This document shows positions 37,688-46,177 of a stretch of 64,000 bases of DNA, piece after piece. The translations under genes were made by a program, and so were the position numbers. Below the pieces are notes generated by a model. It had not been told where the DNA came from and ran no database searches. It was given only the letters and a program-made list of their open reading frames with translations. The stretch comes from Castellaniella sp. (GTDB taxonomy: Bacteria > Pseudomonadota > Gammaproteobacteria > Burkholderiales > Burkholderiaceae_B), in the NCBI GenBank assembly GCA_019104865.1, contig JAHRWZ010000044.1, positions 43,747 through 107,746 on the forward strand, given 5' to 3'. How positions within the stretch are numbered: the stretch's first letter is position 1; each line of letters begins with the position of its first letter.

Positions 37688-39079
37688 TTATTTCTTCGTG
37701 CTGGTGCCGTTCAGGGCGCCGAGTTGTTGCGTCAGGTAGCTGCCGAGCGAGTTCATCTGGCTGACCATCGCGTCGAGCTGGCTGAACTGTTTACGATAGG
37801 TGTCCATGCGCTGGTTGATGCGGTCCGAAGTCGCGTTGTATTGATTCTGGATGTCGGTGATCGTCTTGTTCAGGCCATCGGTGGCCGCAGTCAGGGTGCC
37901 GCCCGACTGGGTGAAGGCGTCGGCCGTGGCACTGACCCGCGTGCCGATGCCGGTGCTGCTGGTGAACAGGGATTTCACGCCACTGTTGTTGCTGGCCAGC
38001 GCCTGGCTGAGTTTCGTATCGTCGATCTGCAGCTGGCCGGTCTTCGGGTCGGTGGTGATGCCGATCTGGCCCAGGTTGGTGCCCAGGCTTGCATCGAAGC
38101 CACCGGAGACCGCATCGCGCATGCGGGTCTGCACTGATCGCGCCACGGAATCCCCGGTCAGCGCCGAGGAGGTCTGGCTACCGACGTCGTAGGCGGTCAG
38201 GGTGTTGATCGTGCCCAGCAAGTCGTTGTAGGACTTGACGAAATCCTGGATGGCCTTCTTGGCGACCGAGCTGTCTTGCGCGAGGCTGAGACTGGTGGCG
38301 GTCGTTGTGGTTTTGTTCAGGGTGAGCGTCACGCCATCGATGGCATTATCGATGGTGTTGGTCGAGCTGGTGATTGCAATGCCGTTGATCTGCGCCTTGG
38401 CGTCGGTGGCGGCCTGGACGCTGAAGCCCGCGTTGCCGTTGTTATTGGCGTTGGTGGTCGCGTCATAGCCCAGAAACTGGTCCAGGGTGGCATTGTTGGT
38501 CACCGAGACCGAGGTGACGGCGTTGGCCGTGCCGGTTTGCCGGCTGGTGAACAGCAGGCGGTAGGGTGTGCCGCTGCCGTCGTTGACTAGGGTGGCGTTG
38601 ACGCCGATGTTCGGGTCGCCGTTGATCGCGCTGACCAGGCCGTCGAGGGACGTGCTTTTGCCGGTGAGATCGATGGACTGGGTTTTGCCGTTGATGGTGA
38701 GATTCAGCGTGCCATCCGTGCCGATATTGGTCGTGCGATCGGCGCGGCCGCCGAACACCATGGTCTGAGTCGAAGCCAGGGAGTCGACCTGGATCGAGTA
38801 CTGACCCGGGATCGCCTGGCTGGTCGCGGTGGCGGAAATGGCATCGGATCCGGGGGTGGCGGCGATCGCGCCGAAAGTGCCGGCCGTGGTCAGTGCGTTG
38901 GCGGTTTTCTGGAATGCGGAGATCGCGTCCTTCAGCTTGCCATAGGCGGAGAGCTTGGATTGCGCAGCGATTTGTCGGTTCTGGATGACAGTCAGGACCT
39001 GGCTTTCGTTTTTCTGCAGATTGGTGAGCAGATCGTTCAGCGGGAGACCCGAGATTCCGAGGGAAGAGATGGTTGCCAT
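37688..39079 (-). CDS. fliD: Flagellar filament cap protein FliD (HAP2)
   Basis: FliD caps the filament tip and helps flagellin fold into place. The N-terminal domain starts MATISSLGISGLPLNDLL. The middle contains the typical ANAVTSVSVTNN region and the FliD_C part with NTIDNAIDGVTLTLNK. The C-terminal coiled coil includes ITDIQNQYNATSDRINQRMD. The frame extends 41 codons upstream, but the chosen ATG matches the family start. It has 463 residues. It follows flaG by 103 bases. Confidence 0.95.
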   Translation of the reverse strand: MATISSLGISGLPLNDLLTNLQKNESQVLTVIQNRQIAAQSKLSAYGKLKDAISAFQKTANALTTAGTFGAIAATPGSDAISATATSQAIPGQYSIQVDSLASTQTMVFGGRADRTTNIGTDGTLNLTINGKTQSIDLTGKSTSLDGLVSAINGDPNIGVNATLVNDGSGTPYRLLFTSRQTGTANAVTSVSVTNNATLDQFLGYDATTNANNNGNAGFSVQAATDAKAQINGIAITSSTNTIDNAIDGVTLTLNKTTTTATSLSLAQDSSVAKKAIQDFVKSYNDLLGTINTLTAYDVGSQTSSALTGDSVARSVQTRMRDAVSGGFDASLGTNLGQIGITTDPKTGQLQIDDTKLSQALASNNSGVKSLFTSSTGIGTRVSATADAFTQSGGTLTAATDGLNKTITDIQNQYNATSDRINQRMDTYRKQFSQLDAMVSQMNSLGSYLTQQLGALNGTSTKK

Positions 39080-39182
39080 GGTGCGTACTCCGTTTGATCC
39101 ATTATGCCTGGAATTGCGGGTGGCAAAACCGGCGGGTGCGGTGCGATTCAGTGATAGTTCAGGGACTTGACGGCGTGGCGGC

Positions 39183-39590
39183 TCAGGCCTTTGTGTCGAC
39201 ACCCGAGCCCTGCAACTGGACGATCATTCTGGCGATGCGCAGGACGGCCTCGGACGGGATGGTGCGCAGGACCTTGCCGGTGTCGTTGTCCACGATCGAG
39301 ACCACCAGGCGGTGAGCATCCTTATCCATCTCGAAACGCATGCCGGTGGACCAGGCCTTGAGGCTGTCGTTGACCGATTCCAGAGCCTTTTCCAGCGAGG
39401 ATTTCGGCAGTTCCGGGGAGGCCTTCCCGGTCGGGTTCTGCTGGTCGGCCTGGGGAAACGGGCTGGACTGCGCGTTTTCGGGGGGGGTGACCTGGGTGGC
39501 CGGTTCGGGCTTGGCGCCGGTGCGTTCGGACGCGGCGGGGGTTAGCCCCAGGCTGGCGGCGGTCAGTTGGTTTCCGATCGAGTGAATCAT
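39183..39590 (-). CDS. flaG: FlaG family protein
   Basis: FlaG proteins affect filament length in several bacteria. The C-terminal half has the family core LKAWSTGMRFEMDKDAHRLVVSIVD and KVLRTIPSEAVLRIARMI. The N-terminal ~60 residues are Pro/Gln/Ala-rich. ATG 39590 follows AGGAA by five bases, which decides the start over a distant upstream codon. It is the first gene after the sigma-28 promoter at 39683-39709. Confidence 0.9.
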   Translation of the reverse strand: MIHSIGNQLTAASLGLTPAASERTGAKPEPATQVTPPENAQSSPFPQADQQNPTGKASPELPKSSLEKALESVNDSLKAWSTGMRFEMDKDAHRLVVSIVDNDTGKVLRTIPSEAVLRIARMIVQLQGSGVDTKA

Positions 39591-39682
39591 GCAAGTTCCT
39601 TTGCGGAAGTGGTCCACGTGTTCCGAAAGAATGACCGGCGCGTCGCCGCCCGATGCCATCCGGCTTGGTTTCTCAGTCGAAC

Positions 39683-39709
39683 ATAACGGCGCGAAACTGT
39701 AAAAGTTTA
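39683..39709 (-). promoter_or_regulatory. Sigma-28 (FliA) promoter of the flaG-fliD-fliS-fliT operon
   Basis: Read on the - strand: TAAACTTT, exactly 11 bases, then GCCGTTAT, against consensus TAAAGTTT-N11-GCCGATAA. It lies about 93 bases before the flaG ATG, in the divergent region with fliA, the gene for the sigma factor itself. The -10 core matches that of the flgK promoter. Confidence 0.88.
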
Positions 39710-39857
39710 GAGAAGGGTGGCCGGAAGTCCCGGTCCCGAGTTGGGGAATGCCGCCTTTCCCTCAAAATCCCGGGTGAATGCAAGGCTGCTCAGGATGATG
39801 ATTCAGGCCGGCTTGGTGCATACTGCCAGTTTTATTTTGTGTGTCATGGGTTGCGCG

Positions 39858-40610
39858 ATGCCTCATTCCGAGGACCAGCTGATTGCTCAATATGCGCCAC
39901 TCGTGCGCCGGCAGGCGCTGGCGCTGATCGGCCGGCTGCCAGCCAGCGTTGAACTCGATGATCTGATGCAAGCGGGCATGATGGGGCTGCTTGACGCTGT
40001 GCGCCGCTATCAGCAGCAAGCCGATGCGCAGTTCGAGACCTATGCCATCACGCGGATTCGCGGCGCCATGCTCGACGAGCTGCGAGGTCAGGACTGGCTG
40101 CCACGCAGCGTGCGAACCAAGGCGCGCGTGATTGAGGAGGCCGTGCAGATCTTGCGCCACAGGCTGCTGCGGCAGCCCACCGAAACGGAAATCGCAGCGG
40201 AAATGGGGGTCGATCTGGCGGAATATCGGTCCCTGCTCGAAGATGCCCAGGGTGTGCAGGTTCTGATGGTCGAGGACCTGGCGCAGCATCGGGAAGGCCA
40301 GGATGGGACGGCTGTGCTGGATGCAGCGGCAGGCAGCCGCGCCGACAATCCGCTGGACTGGCTGATGCGCGACGGGTTGCGTCATGTGCTGATCGCGGCC
40401 ATCCGCAACCTGCCGGAACGCGAACAGCTGCTGCTGTCCCTGCAGTTCGAGCAGGATCTGAACCAGAAGGAAATCGCGGCGGTCCTGGGGGTCACGGAAG
40501 GCCGTGTATCCCAGTTGCGTTCCCAGGCGGTGGCCCGGATCCGCGCCTGGCTGTCCAGCCATTCCTGGGCACCCGACGCGGGCGAAACCGACTACGACAA
40601 TCTGTTGTAG
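39858..40610 (+). CDS. fliA: Flagellar sigma factor FliA (sigma-28)
   Basis: FliA directs transcription of late flagellar and chemotaxis genes. Region 2 shows APLVRRQALALIGRLPASVELDDLMQAG and ITRIRGAMLDELRGQDWLPRSVR (in order). Region 4 shows LPEREQLLLSLQFEQDLNQKEIAAVLGVTEGRVSQL. From ATG 39858 the length is 250 residues, as in enteric FliA. In-frame ATGs at 39846, 39798 and 39795 are possible alternatives; the last has CAGG before it. Its antagonist FlgM is at 8974-9258. Confidence 0.95.
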   Translation: MPHSEDQLIAQYAPLVRRQALALIGRLPASVELDDLMQAGMMGLLDAVRRYQQQADAQFETYAITRIRGAMLDELRGQDWLPRSVRTKARVIEEAVQILRHRLLRQPTETEIAAEMGVDLAEYRSLLEDAQGVQVLMVEDLAQHREGQDGTAVLDAAAGSRADNPLDWLMRDGLRHVLIAAIRNLPEREQLLLSLQFEQDLNQKEIAAVLGVTEGRVSQLRSQAVARIRAWLSSHSWAPDAGETDYDNLL

Positions 40611-40643
40611 GGCTCGGGCACGTCGCGAGACCTTAATCGCATC

Positions 40644-40672
40644 TTGTGCGTTGCATAAGGTTTATTTAAAAT
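40644..40672 (+). promoter_or_regulatory. Candidate sigma-70 promoter of the hemerythrin gene
   Basis: TTGTGC is followed by a 17-base spacer and TAAAAT, about 50 bases before the start codon. The -10 lies inside the NsrR-like box, so bound repressor would block RNA polymerase. Confidence 0.5.
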
Positions 40673-40679
40673 ACATCTT
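40657..40679 (+). promoter_or_regulatory. Probable NsrR operator (11-1-11 inverted repeat)
   Basis: The half-sites AAGGTTTATTT and AAATACATCTT flank one A. The NsrR consensus is AANATGCATTT-N-AAATGCATNTT; by hand the right half matches 9 of 10 fixed positions and the left 7 of 10. A further perfect repeat, GCATAAG and CTTATGC (40653-40683), surrounds it. NsrR is the nitric-oxide-sensing repressor that commonly controls hemerythrin-type genes. Confidence 0.6.
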
Positions 40680-40723
40680 ATGCGGCCGAAACGGTCGTTT
40701 CATCTGGAAGAGGAAATCTCGTC

Positions 40724-41134
40724 ATGAATATCGATCGCTTCAAGAACCACCATGTTGAAATCCTGAGCGGCATCGCGGCGCTGCGAAAATTGGCTCATCA
40801 GGGCGTTGCCGACCACGCGGTTGATATTGCCCACAATCTTAAAGCGCTGTCGCAGGTGGTGACCCAGCATCTGGCTGTCGAGGATCGGATCCTGTATCCC
40901 TCGCTGGAGCGCAGCGGCGACGAGCGCATGGCCGGCATGAGCCGGGCTTATCAGAACGACATGCATGGCATTGCCAGTGCGTTTATCAATTTTGCGCGCC
41001 GCTGGGGCAATGCCACGCTGCTGACGAAGGATCCCGATGGCTTTCGCACCGACGCCAACGTGGTGCTGAAAAACGTGCATGCCCGCATGATGCGCGAGAA
41101 CCGCGAGTTCTATCCGGCCATCGAGGCGCTGTAG
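40724..41134 (+). CDS. Hemerythrin HHE-domain protein
   Basis: The 136-residue protein has a four-helix hemerythrin fold, with NHHVEIL near residue 8, VTQHLAVEDRILYPSLE near 47-63, DMHGIASAF near 80 and the final RENREFYPAIEAL. The spaced His and Glu residues can bind a di-iron centre. Bacterial relatives handle oxygen or nitric oxide, or help repair iron-sulphur clusters. The probable NsrR box at its promoter points to nitric oxide. ATG follows GAGGAAA. The specific role is not proven. Confidence 0.85.
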   Translation: MNIDRFKNHHVEILSGIAALRKLAHQGVADHAVDIAHNLKALSQVVTQHLAVEDRILYPSLERSGDERMAGMSRAYQNDMHGIASAFINFARRWGNATLLTKDPDGFRTDANVVLKNVHARMMRENREFYPAIEAL

Positions 41135-41254
41135 GCCGTTTTTGTCTTTCCCGTCATCCCCGGTGTGTGCATGCAGGCCGGGGTGAATGGGACCGCGCCC
41201 GTGGCCGCATCGCGCGGAAAGCCATGCATACGAAAAGCCATTCATTCTTCATCC

Positions 41255-41260
41255 TATAAT
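41255..41260 (+). promoter_or_regulatory. Candidate -10 element for alaS
   Basis: A perfect TATAAT sits 34 bases before the alaS ATG. No good -35 hexamer is present at the right distance, so the assignment rests on the -10 alone. Confidence 0.35.
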
Positions 41261-41293
41261 GGAAGGCTAGCTTCCCCCATTGCGGCCAAACGA

Positions 41294-43921
41294 ATGAAAA
41301 CATCCGAAATCCGTCAGAAATTCCTGTCCTTCTTCGAGTCGAAGGGACACCAGATCGTCCCGTCCTCGCCGCTGGTGCCTGGCAATGACCCGACGCTGCT
41401 GTTCACCAATGCCGGCATGGTCCAGTTCAAGGATGTCTTCACCGGCAAGGACACCCGACCGTACAAGCGGGCCACGACGGCGCAGCGCTGCGTGCGCGCC
41501 GGGGGCAAGCACAACGATCTCGAGAACGTCGGCTACACCGCGCGTCATCACACGTTCTTCGAGATGCTGGGCAATTTCAGTTTTGGCGACTACTTCAAAC
41601 GCGATGCCATCCTGTATGCCTGGACCTTGCTGACCGAGGTCTACGGCCTGCCGAAGGACAAGCTTTGGGTCACCGTCTACCAGGAAGACGACGAGGCCTA
41701 CGACATCTGGGCGCGGCAGGTGGGCGTGCCCACGGAACGGATCATCCGCATCGGCGACAACAAGGGTGCGCGCTACGCGTCGGACAATTTCTGGCAGATG
41801 GCCGATACAGGCCCCTGCGGTCCGTGCTCCGAAATTTTTTACGATCATGGCCCGGAGATCTGGGGTGGCCCCCCGGGATCGCCCGAAGAAGACGGCGATC
41901 GCTATATCGAGATCTGGAACCTGGTGTTCATGCAGTTCGAACGCGATGCCCAGGGGACGATGAATCCGTTGCCCAAGCCCTGCGTCGATACCGGTATGGG
42001 GCTGGAGCGCATCGCCGCCGTGTTGCAACACGTGCATTCGAATTACGACATCGACCTGTTCCAGCACCTGATCCGCGCCGCGGCCCGGGAAACCGGCACG
42101 GCAGATCTGACGGACAACTCGCTGAAGGTCATCGCCGACCACATTCGCGCGTGCAGTTTTCTAGTGGTCGATGGCGTCATCCCCGGCAACGAGGGGCGGG
42201 GTTATGTGCTGCGGCGCATCATCCGACGTGCCTTGCGCCATGGTCACAAGCTTGGGCAAAAGGGCGTGTTCTTCTATCGGCTGGTGGCCGACCTGGTCGC
42301 GCAGATGGGTGCAGCCTATCCCGAACTCGCCGCGCAGCAGGCGCGCGTCGAGCAGGTGCTGCGCCAGGAAGAAGAACGCTTCGGCGAAACGCTGGAAAAC
42401 GGCATGCGGATCCTGGAAGCGGCCCTGGCCGATTTACCGACGGGTCAGCCGCTGGACGGCCAGACGCTTTTCACGCTGTATGATACCTACGGATTCCCGG
42501 TCGATCTGACCGCCGACATCTGCCGCGAACGCAAGATCCAGGTCGATCTGGATGGTTTCGAGACGGCGATGGCGCGTCAGCGCGAACAGGCCCGCGCGGC
42601 GGGCAAGTTCAAAGCCGCCGCCGACCTCGCCTACGATGGCGTGGCGACGCGTTTCGATGGTTATGAACAGCTGGACGGCCAGGCGACCGTCACCGCGCTC
42701 TACGTCGACGGGGCCTCCGTACCGTCGATCGCCCAGGGTCAGGATGCTGTCGTCGTGCTGGACGCGACGCCGTTCTATGCGGAATCCGGCGGTCAGGTGG
42801 GGGATACAGGCCTGATCAGCGGCGCGTCCGCGCGCTTTCAGGTCGCCGATACCCAGAAGATCCAGAGCACGGTGTTCGGTCATCACGGCAGTCTGCTCGA
42901 AGGCACCCTGTCGGTGGGCGATGTCGTACAGACACACGTCGATGTTCAGCGCCGGGCCGACACCATGCGCAATCACTCCGCGACGCATCTGATGCATAAA
43001 GCCCTGCGCCTGGTGCTGGGCGATCACGTGCAGCAGCGCGGTTCGCTGGTCGATCCAGACAAGACCCGTTTCGACTTCGCCCACGACGCGCCCATGACGC
43101 CTGAACAGATCGCCCAGGTCGAATCCATCGTCAACGACGAGGTGCTGGGCAATCAGGCGGTGGTCACGCAGCATCTGAGCTATGACGAGGCCGTGGCGGG
43201 CGGCGCGATGGCGCTGTTCGGCGAGAAATACGGCGACGTCGTGCGCGTGCTGGACATTGGCTTTTCCCGCGAGCTGTGCGGCGGCACACATGTTGCCCGC
43301 ACCGGTGATATCGGCCTCTTCAAGATCGTCGCCGAGGGCGGCGTGGCCGCCGGCATCCGCCGGGTCGAGGCCATCACCGGTCGTAATGCGCTGGCCTGGG
43401 TCCAGCAGACCCAAGGGGTGCTGGATCAGGCCGCCAGTCTGCTCAAGACGCAGCCGGCCGGTGTACCCGAACGCATCGTCGCCCTGCAGCAGCAGACCCG
43501 CCAGATCGAACGGGAACGGGAACGGCTGCAGGATAAACTGGCCGCCGCCGCAGGCTCCGATCTGGCGGGGCAAGCCATCGACGTGGCAGGGGTCAAACTA
43601 TTGGCCACCCGCCTGAACGGCGTTGATCCCAAGGCGTTGCGTGGCATGGTCGATCAGCTCAAGTCAAAACTGCCACGCGCCGTGATCCTGCTGTCCGCCG
43701 TGACGGATGACAAAATCAGCCTGGTGGCGGGGGTCAGTCCTGAACTCACGGCGCGCGTCAAGGCCGGTGATCTGGTCGGCGCCGTGGCGACCCAGGTGGG
43801 CGGCAAGGGCGGCGGGCGTCCGGACATGGCCATGGGGGGCGGCTCCGATGTCGCATCGCTGGATGGCGCCTTGGCGGGTGTGCCAGCCTGGTTGGCGGCT
43901 CGCCTGGAGGAGGCCGCCTGA
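41294..43921 (+). CDS. alaS: Alanine-tRNA ligase
   Basis: AlaRS charges tRNA-Ala and edits mischarged Ser and Gly. The catalytic domain starts [19 protein letters not shown], with [15 protein letters not shown] and the motif 3-like [14 protein letters not shown]. The editing domain carries the zinc-binding [12 protein letters not shown] and [13 protein letters not shown]. The C-terminal oligomerisation domain is complete (875 residues in total). The frame extends 129 bases upstream, but the conserved start was chosen. A tRNA-Ala gene lies in the same window at 62926-63001. Confidence 0.97.
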   Translation: MKTSEIRQKFLSFFESKGHQIVPSSPLVPGNDPTLLFTNAGMVQFKDVFTGKDTRPYKRATTAQRCVRAGGKHNDLENVGYTARHHTFFEMLGNFSFGDYFKRDAILYAWTLLTEVYGLPKDKLWVTVYQEDDEAYDIWARQVGVPTERIIRIGDNKGARYASDNFWQMADTGPCGPCSEIFYDHGPEIWGGPPGSPEEDGDRYIEIWNLVFMQFERDAQGTMNPLPKPCVDTGMGLERIAAVLQHVHSNYDIDLFQHLIRAAARETGTADLTDNSLKVIADHIRACSFLVVDGVIPGNEGRGYVLRRIIRRALRHGHKLGQKGVFFYRLVADLVAQMGAAYPELAAQQARVEQVLRQEEERFGETLENGMRILEAALADLPTGQPLDGQTLFTLYDTYGFPVDLTADICRERKIQVDLDGFETAMARQREQARAAGKFKAAADLAYDGVATRFDGYEQLDGQATVTALYVDGASVPSIAQGQDAVVVLDATPFYAESGGQVGDTGLISGASARFQVADTQKIQSTVFGHHGSLLEGTLSVGDVVQTHVDVQRRADTMRNHSATHLMHKALRLVLGDHVQQRGSLVDPDKTRFDFAHDAPMTPEQIAQVESIVNDEVLGNQAVVTQHLSYDEAVAGGAMALFGEKYGDVVRVLDIGFSRELCGGTHVARTGDIGLFKIVAEGGVAAGIRRVEAITGRNALAWVQQTQGVLDQAASLLKTQPAGVPERIVALQQQTRQIERERERLQDKLAAAAGSDLAGQAIDVAGVKLLATRLNGVDPKALRGMVDQLKSKLPRAVILLSAVTDDKISLVAGVSPELTARVKAGDLVGAVATQVGGKGGGRPDMAMGGGSDVASLDGALAGVPAWLAARLEEAA

Positions 43922-44166
43922 TGGCCGATGTGTTGCCGCAAGCCGACCAGGAAATCGATGCTCGGGGGTTGAATTGCCCTCTGCCGATCCTGCGTACCAA
44001 AAAAGCCCTGTCCCGCCTGGAAAGCGGGCAGGTGCTGGCGGTGCTGACGACCGACCCGCATGCGGTCCGGGATTTCCAGGCCTTCTGTCAGCAGACGGGC
44101 AATGCTCTGTTGGCGCAGGAGACTCGCGAAGAAGCCGTCACGGTTCATTACCTCAGGCGGCGTTAG
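43921..44166 (+). CDS. TusA/SirA-family sulphur-carrier-like protein
   Basis: This 81-residue protein has the family signature LNCPLPILRTKKAL, with the reactive cysteine of the CPxP motif at residue 19, then SGQVLAVLTTDPHAV. TusA proteins carry persulphide sulphur for tRNA thiolation and other uses, but many paralogues have different roles. The start ATG shares one base with the alaS stop (TGATG), so the two are translationally coupled. Confidence 0.85.
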   Translation: MADVLPQADQEIDARGLNCPLPILRTKKALSRLESGQVLAVLTTDPHAVRDFQAFCQQTGNALLAQETREEAVTVHYLRRR

Positions 44167-44271
44167 ATGGATTTTCCCCGCCGACGTGGGTTTCTCCGTC
44201 GGTGGCGTTCCTGCTTGACGGCGGGATGTGTTGTTTTTCATGGCCTGGTCGTTAGGCATCCAGAGAACCCG

Positions 44272-44301
44272 TTGCGGAATCTGGGTGCCTGATGCTAGAA
44301 T
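44272..44301 (+). promoter_or_regulatory. Candidate sigma-70 promoter of rpsP-rimM-trmD
   Basis: TTGCGG, an 18-base spacer and TAGAAT lie about 36 bases before the rpsP start. The rest of the 170-base gap after the TusA-like gene contains no recognised gene. Confidence 0.5.
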
Positions 44302-44336
44302 TTCGTGTTTTACACCGAATTATCAAAGGATTATCA

Positions 44337-44597
44337 ATGGTTGTGATTCGTCTGGCCCGCGGCGGCTCGAAGAAGCGTCCCTTCTACAATGTCGTTGCTG
44401 CCGATTCGCGCAATCGCCGCGATGGCCGTTTCATCGAACGCGTGGGTTTCTACAACCCCGTGGCCGGTGAAGGTCAGGAAAATCTGCGCATTGCCCTGGA
44501 TCGCGTCCAGCACTGGGTGTCCAACGGCGCCCAGCTGTCCGAAACCGTCGATCGTCTGGTGAAGGAATACTCCGCCAAGGTTGCGGCCGCGGCCTGA
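44337..44597 (+). CDS. rpsP: 30S ribosomal protein S16
   Basis: S16 stabilises the 5' domain of 16S rRNA. The 86-residue protein starts [20 protein letters not shown] and contains [13 protein letters not shown], the conserved S16 core. ATG 44337 follows AAAGGA by seven bases. It leads the rpsP-rimM-trmD operon. Confidence 0.97.
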   Translation: MVVIRLARGGSKKRPFYNVVAADSRNRRDGRFIERVGFYNPVAGEGQENLRIALDRVQHWVSNGAQLSETVDRLVKEYSAKVAAAA

Positions 44598-44604
44598 TCC
44601 AGGC

Positions 44605-45249
44605 GTGGCTCGGCAATCTGTCACGGCGGACGACGTCCGCCCGGATGTTTCCGTTCCGGATGACCTGGTCGAGGTCGGCCGGGTGGTGACGGCGCATGGG
44701 GTGCGCGGCTGGCTGAAGGTCCAGCCGTATTCGCCTCAGGCCGAAGCCCTGCTGAATTCACCGGTCTGGTGGCTGAAGGCGCCTGATTCCGTTCTGGAAT
44801 CAGGCGCATTTTCGCGTCCGCGCGGCATGCGGGTCCAGGGTTGTCGCCGTCATGGCGGGCAGTTCCTGGTTGCCCAGCTGGAAGGCGTCGCGGACCGCAA
44901 TGTTGCCGAAGCCATGCACGGTCACACCGTCTGGGTGTCGCGCACGGCTTTCCCGGCCGCCGAGGACGGGGAATATTACTGGGTCGATCTGATTGGCTGT
45001 GATTTTTTTGGTCAGGGCGATTCCGGCGAATCCATGCCGCTGGGGCGCGTCGACCAAGTGCTGGACAACGGCGCCCACGCCGTCCTCCAGGTGACGCGGG
45101 GCGCGGTGGATGAGACTGGCGTCTTTCAGGCGCGAACCGATGCCCGGGGGCGGCCTGTCCACGAGCTGGTCCCGTTTGTGGCCGCCCATATCCAGCGGGT
45201 GGACTTGCCGGCCCGACGGATCGAAAGCGACTGGCCCGTCGATTTCTGA
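44605..45249 (+). CDS. rimM: Ribosome maturation factor RimM
   Basis: RimM binds S19 and helps mature the 30S head. The N-terminal domain begins VEVGRVVTAHGVRGWLKVQPYS; the C-terminal PRC-barrel contains EYYWVDLIGCDFF and ends FVAAHIQRVDLPARRIESDWPVDF, typical of RimM. The start is uncertain: GTG 44605 is proposed; a TTG at 44581 would overlap rpsP. The extra ~20 residues before the domain are variable. Confidence 0.93.
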   Translation: MARQSVTADDVRPDVSVPDDLVEVGRVVTAHGVRGWLKVQPYSPQAEALLNSPVWWLKAPDSVLESGAFSRPRGMRVQGCRRHGGQFLVAQLEGVADRNVAEAMHGHTVWVSRTAFPAAEDGEYYWVDLIGCDFFGQGDSGESMPLGRVDQVLDNGAHAVLQVTRGAVDETGVFQARTDARGRPVHELVPFVAAHIQRVDLPARRIESDWPVDF

Positions 45250-45312
45250 TCGCCGTCTGGCCTTATCCGGCCGGCGTATCCGGCGTGGCGACGCTTTCGG
45301 AAAGGATCACGT

Positions 45313-46116
45313 ATGCGTTTTGATCTGATCACGCTGTTTCCCGAGATGTTCGCGGCCATCCGCGATCAGGGGGTCAGCGGCAGGGCGCATCAACGCGGCT
45401 TGTGGTCGCTGCATACCTGGAATCCCCGGGACTTCACGACGGACGTGCATCGCACCGTGGACGACCGCCCCTTTGGCGGCGGACCAGGCATGGTCATGAT
45501 GGCCGAACCGTTGACGCTCGCGGTCGATGCGGTCCGCCTGGCCCGCCGGCAGGTGGGGGCGGATCGGGATGATTGTCTGGCCCCCGTGGTGCTGTTGTCC
45601 CCGGCGGGCCCGGTGCACCGGCAGGCCCAGGCGCGTGCCTGGGCGGGTGGCACCGGCGCCATTTTCGTGTGTGGGCGCTACGAAGGCATCGACCAGCGCT
45701 TCATCGATCGCCACGTCGATCTGGAAGTGTCCCTGGGTGACTTCGTACTGTCGGGCGGGGAACTGGGGGCCATGGTCCTGATCGACAGCGTGGTGCGTCT
45801 GCTGCCGGGGGCGCTGCACGATGCGCAGTCCGCGGAGCAGGATTCCTTCAATCCGGCGCTGAGCGGCCTGCTGGACAGCCCGCACTATACCCGCCCGGAA
45901 GTCTGGCGGGATTCGGCAGTGCCCGAGGTGCTGTTGTCCGGCCACCATGCCCGGATCTCCGCCTGGCGTCGACAGCAGTCCCTGCGGTTGACGGCGGCCC
46001 GCCGCCCGGACCTGATCGATCAGGCACGCCAGGCGGGGGAACTGGACGAGACGGACGAAACTGCTTTGTGCGAAGGCATGTGGGAAGCTCCCGCTCGGGG
46101 CCCGACGTCCGCCTGA
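45313..46116 (+). CDS. trmD: tRNA (guanine-N1-)-methyltransferase TrmD
   Basis: TrmD makes m1G37 in tRNAs and prevents frameshifting. The start [13 protein letters not shown] and the motifs [28 protein letters not shown] and [14 protein letters not shown], which form the knotted SAM site, are all present. It has 267 residues. The ribosome site is AAAGGA. Usually rplS follows; here the next gene is convergent and unrelated. Confidence 0.96.
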   Translation: MRFDLITLFPEMFAAIRDQGVSGRAHQRGLWSLHTWNPRDFTTDVHRTVDDRPFGGGPGMVMMAEPLTLAVDAVRLARRQVGADRDDCLAPVVLLSPAGPVHRQAQARAWAGGTGAIFVCGRYEGIDQRFIDRHVDLEVSLGDFVLSGGELGAMVLIDSVVRLLPGALHDAQSAEQDSFNPALSGLLDSPHYTRPEVWRDSAVPEVLLSGHHARISAWRRQQSLRLTAARRPDLIDQARQAGELDETDETALCEGMWEAPARGPTSA

Positions 46117-46140
46117 CCGGATCATCCGATGCCGGCCGGT

Positions 46141-46162
46141 CCGAGCCCCGGCGTAGGCTCGG
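46141..46162. terminator. Hairpin between convergent trmD and PIG-L genes
   Basis: The stem CCGAGCC and GGCTCGG encloses eight bases. It lies 24 bases after the trmD stop and 15 bases beyond the end of the opposing gene. There is no T-run on either side, so it is only a weak candidate for a shared terminator. Confidence 0.3.
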
Positions 46163-46177
46163 GGCGTGCGCCGCGTC

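Noticed and set aside
41158..41183. CCCCGG/CCGGGG hairpin after the hemerythrin gene
   Set aside because: The loop is 14 bases and no T-run follows; not a credible intrinsic terminator.
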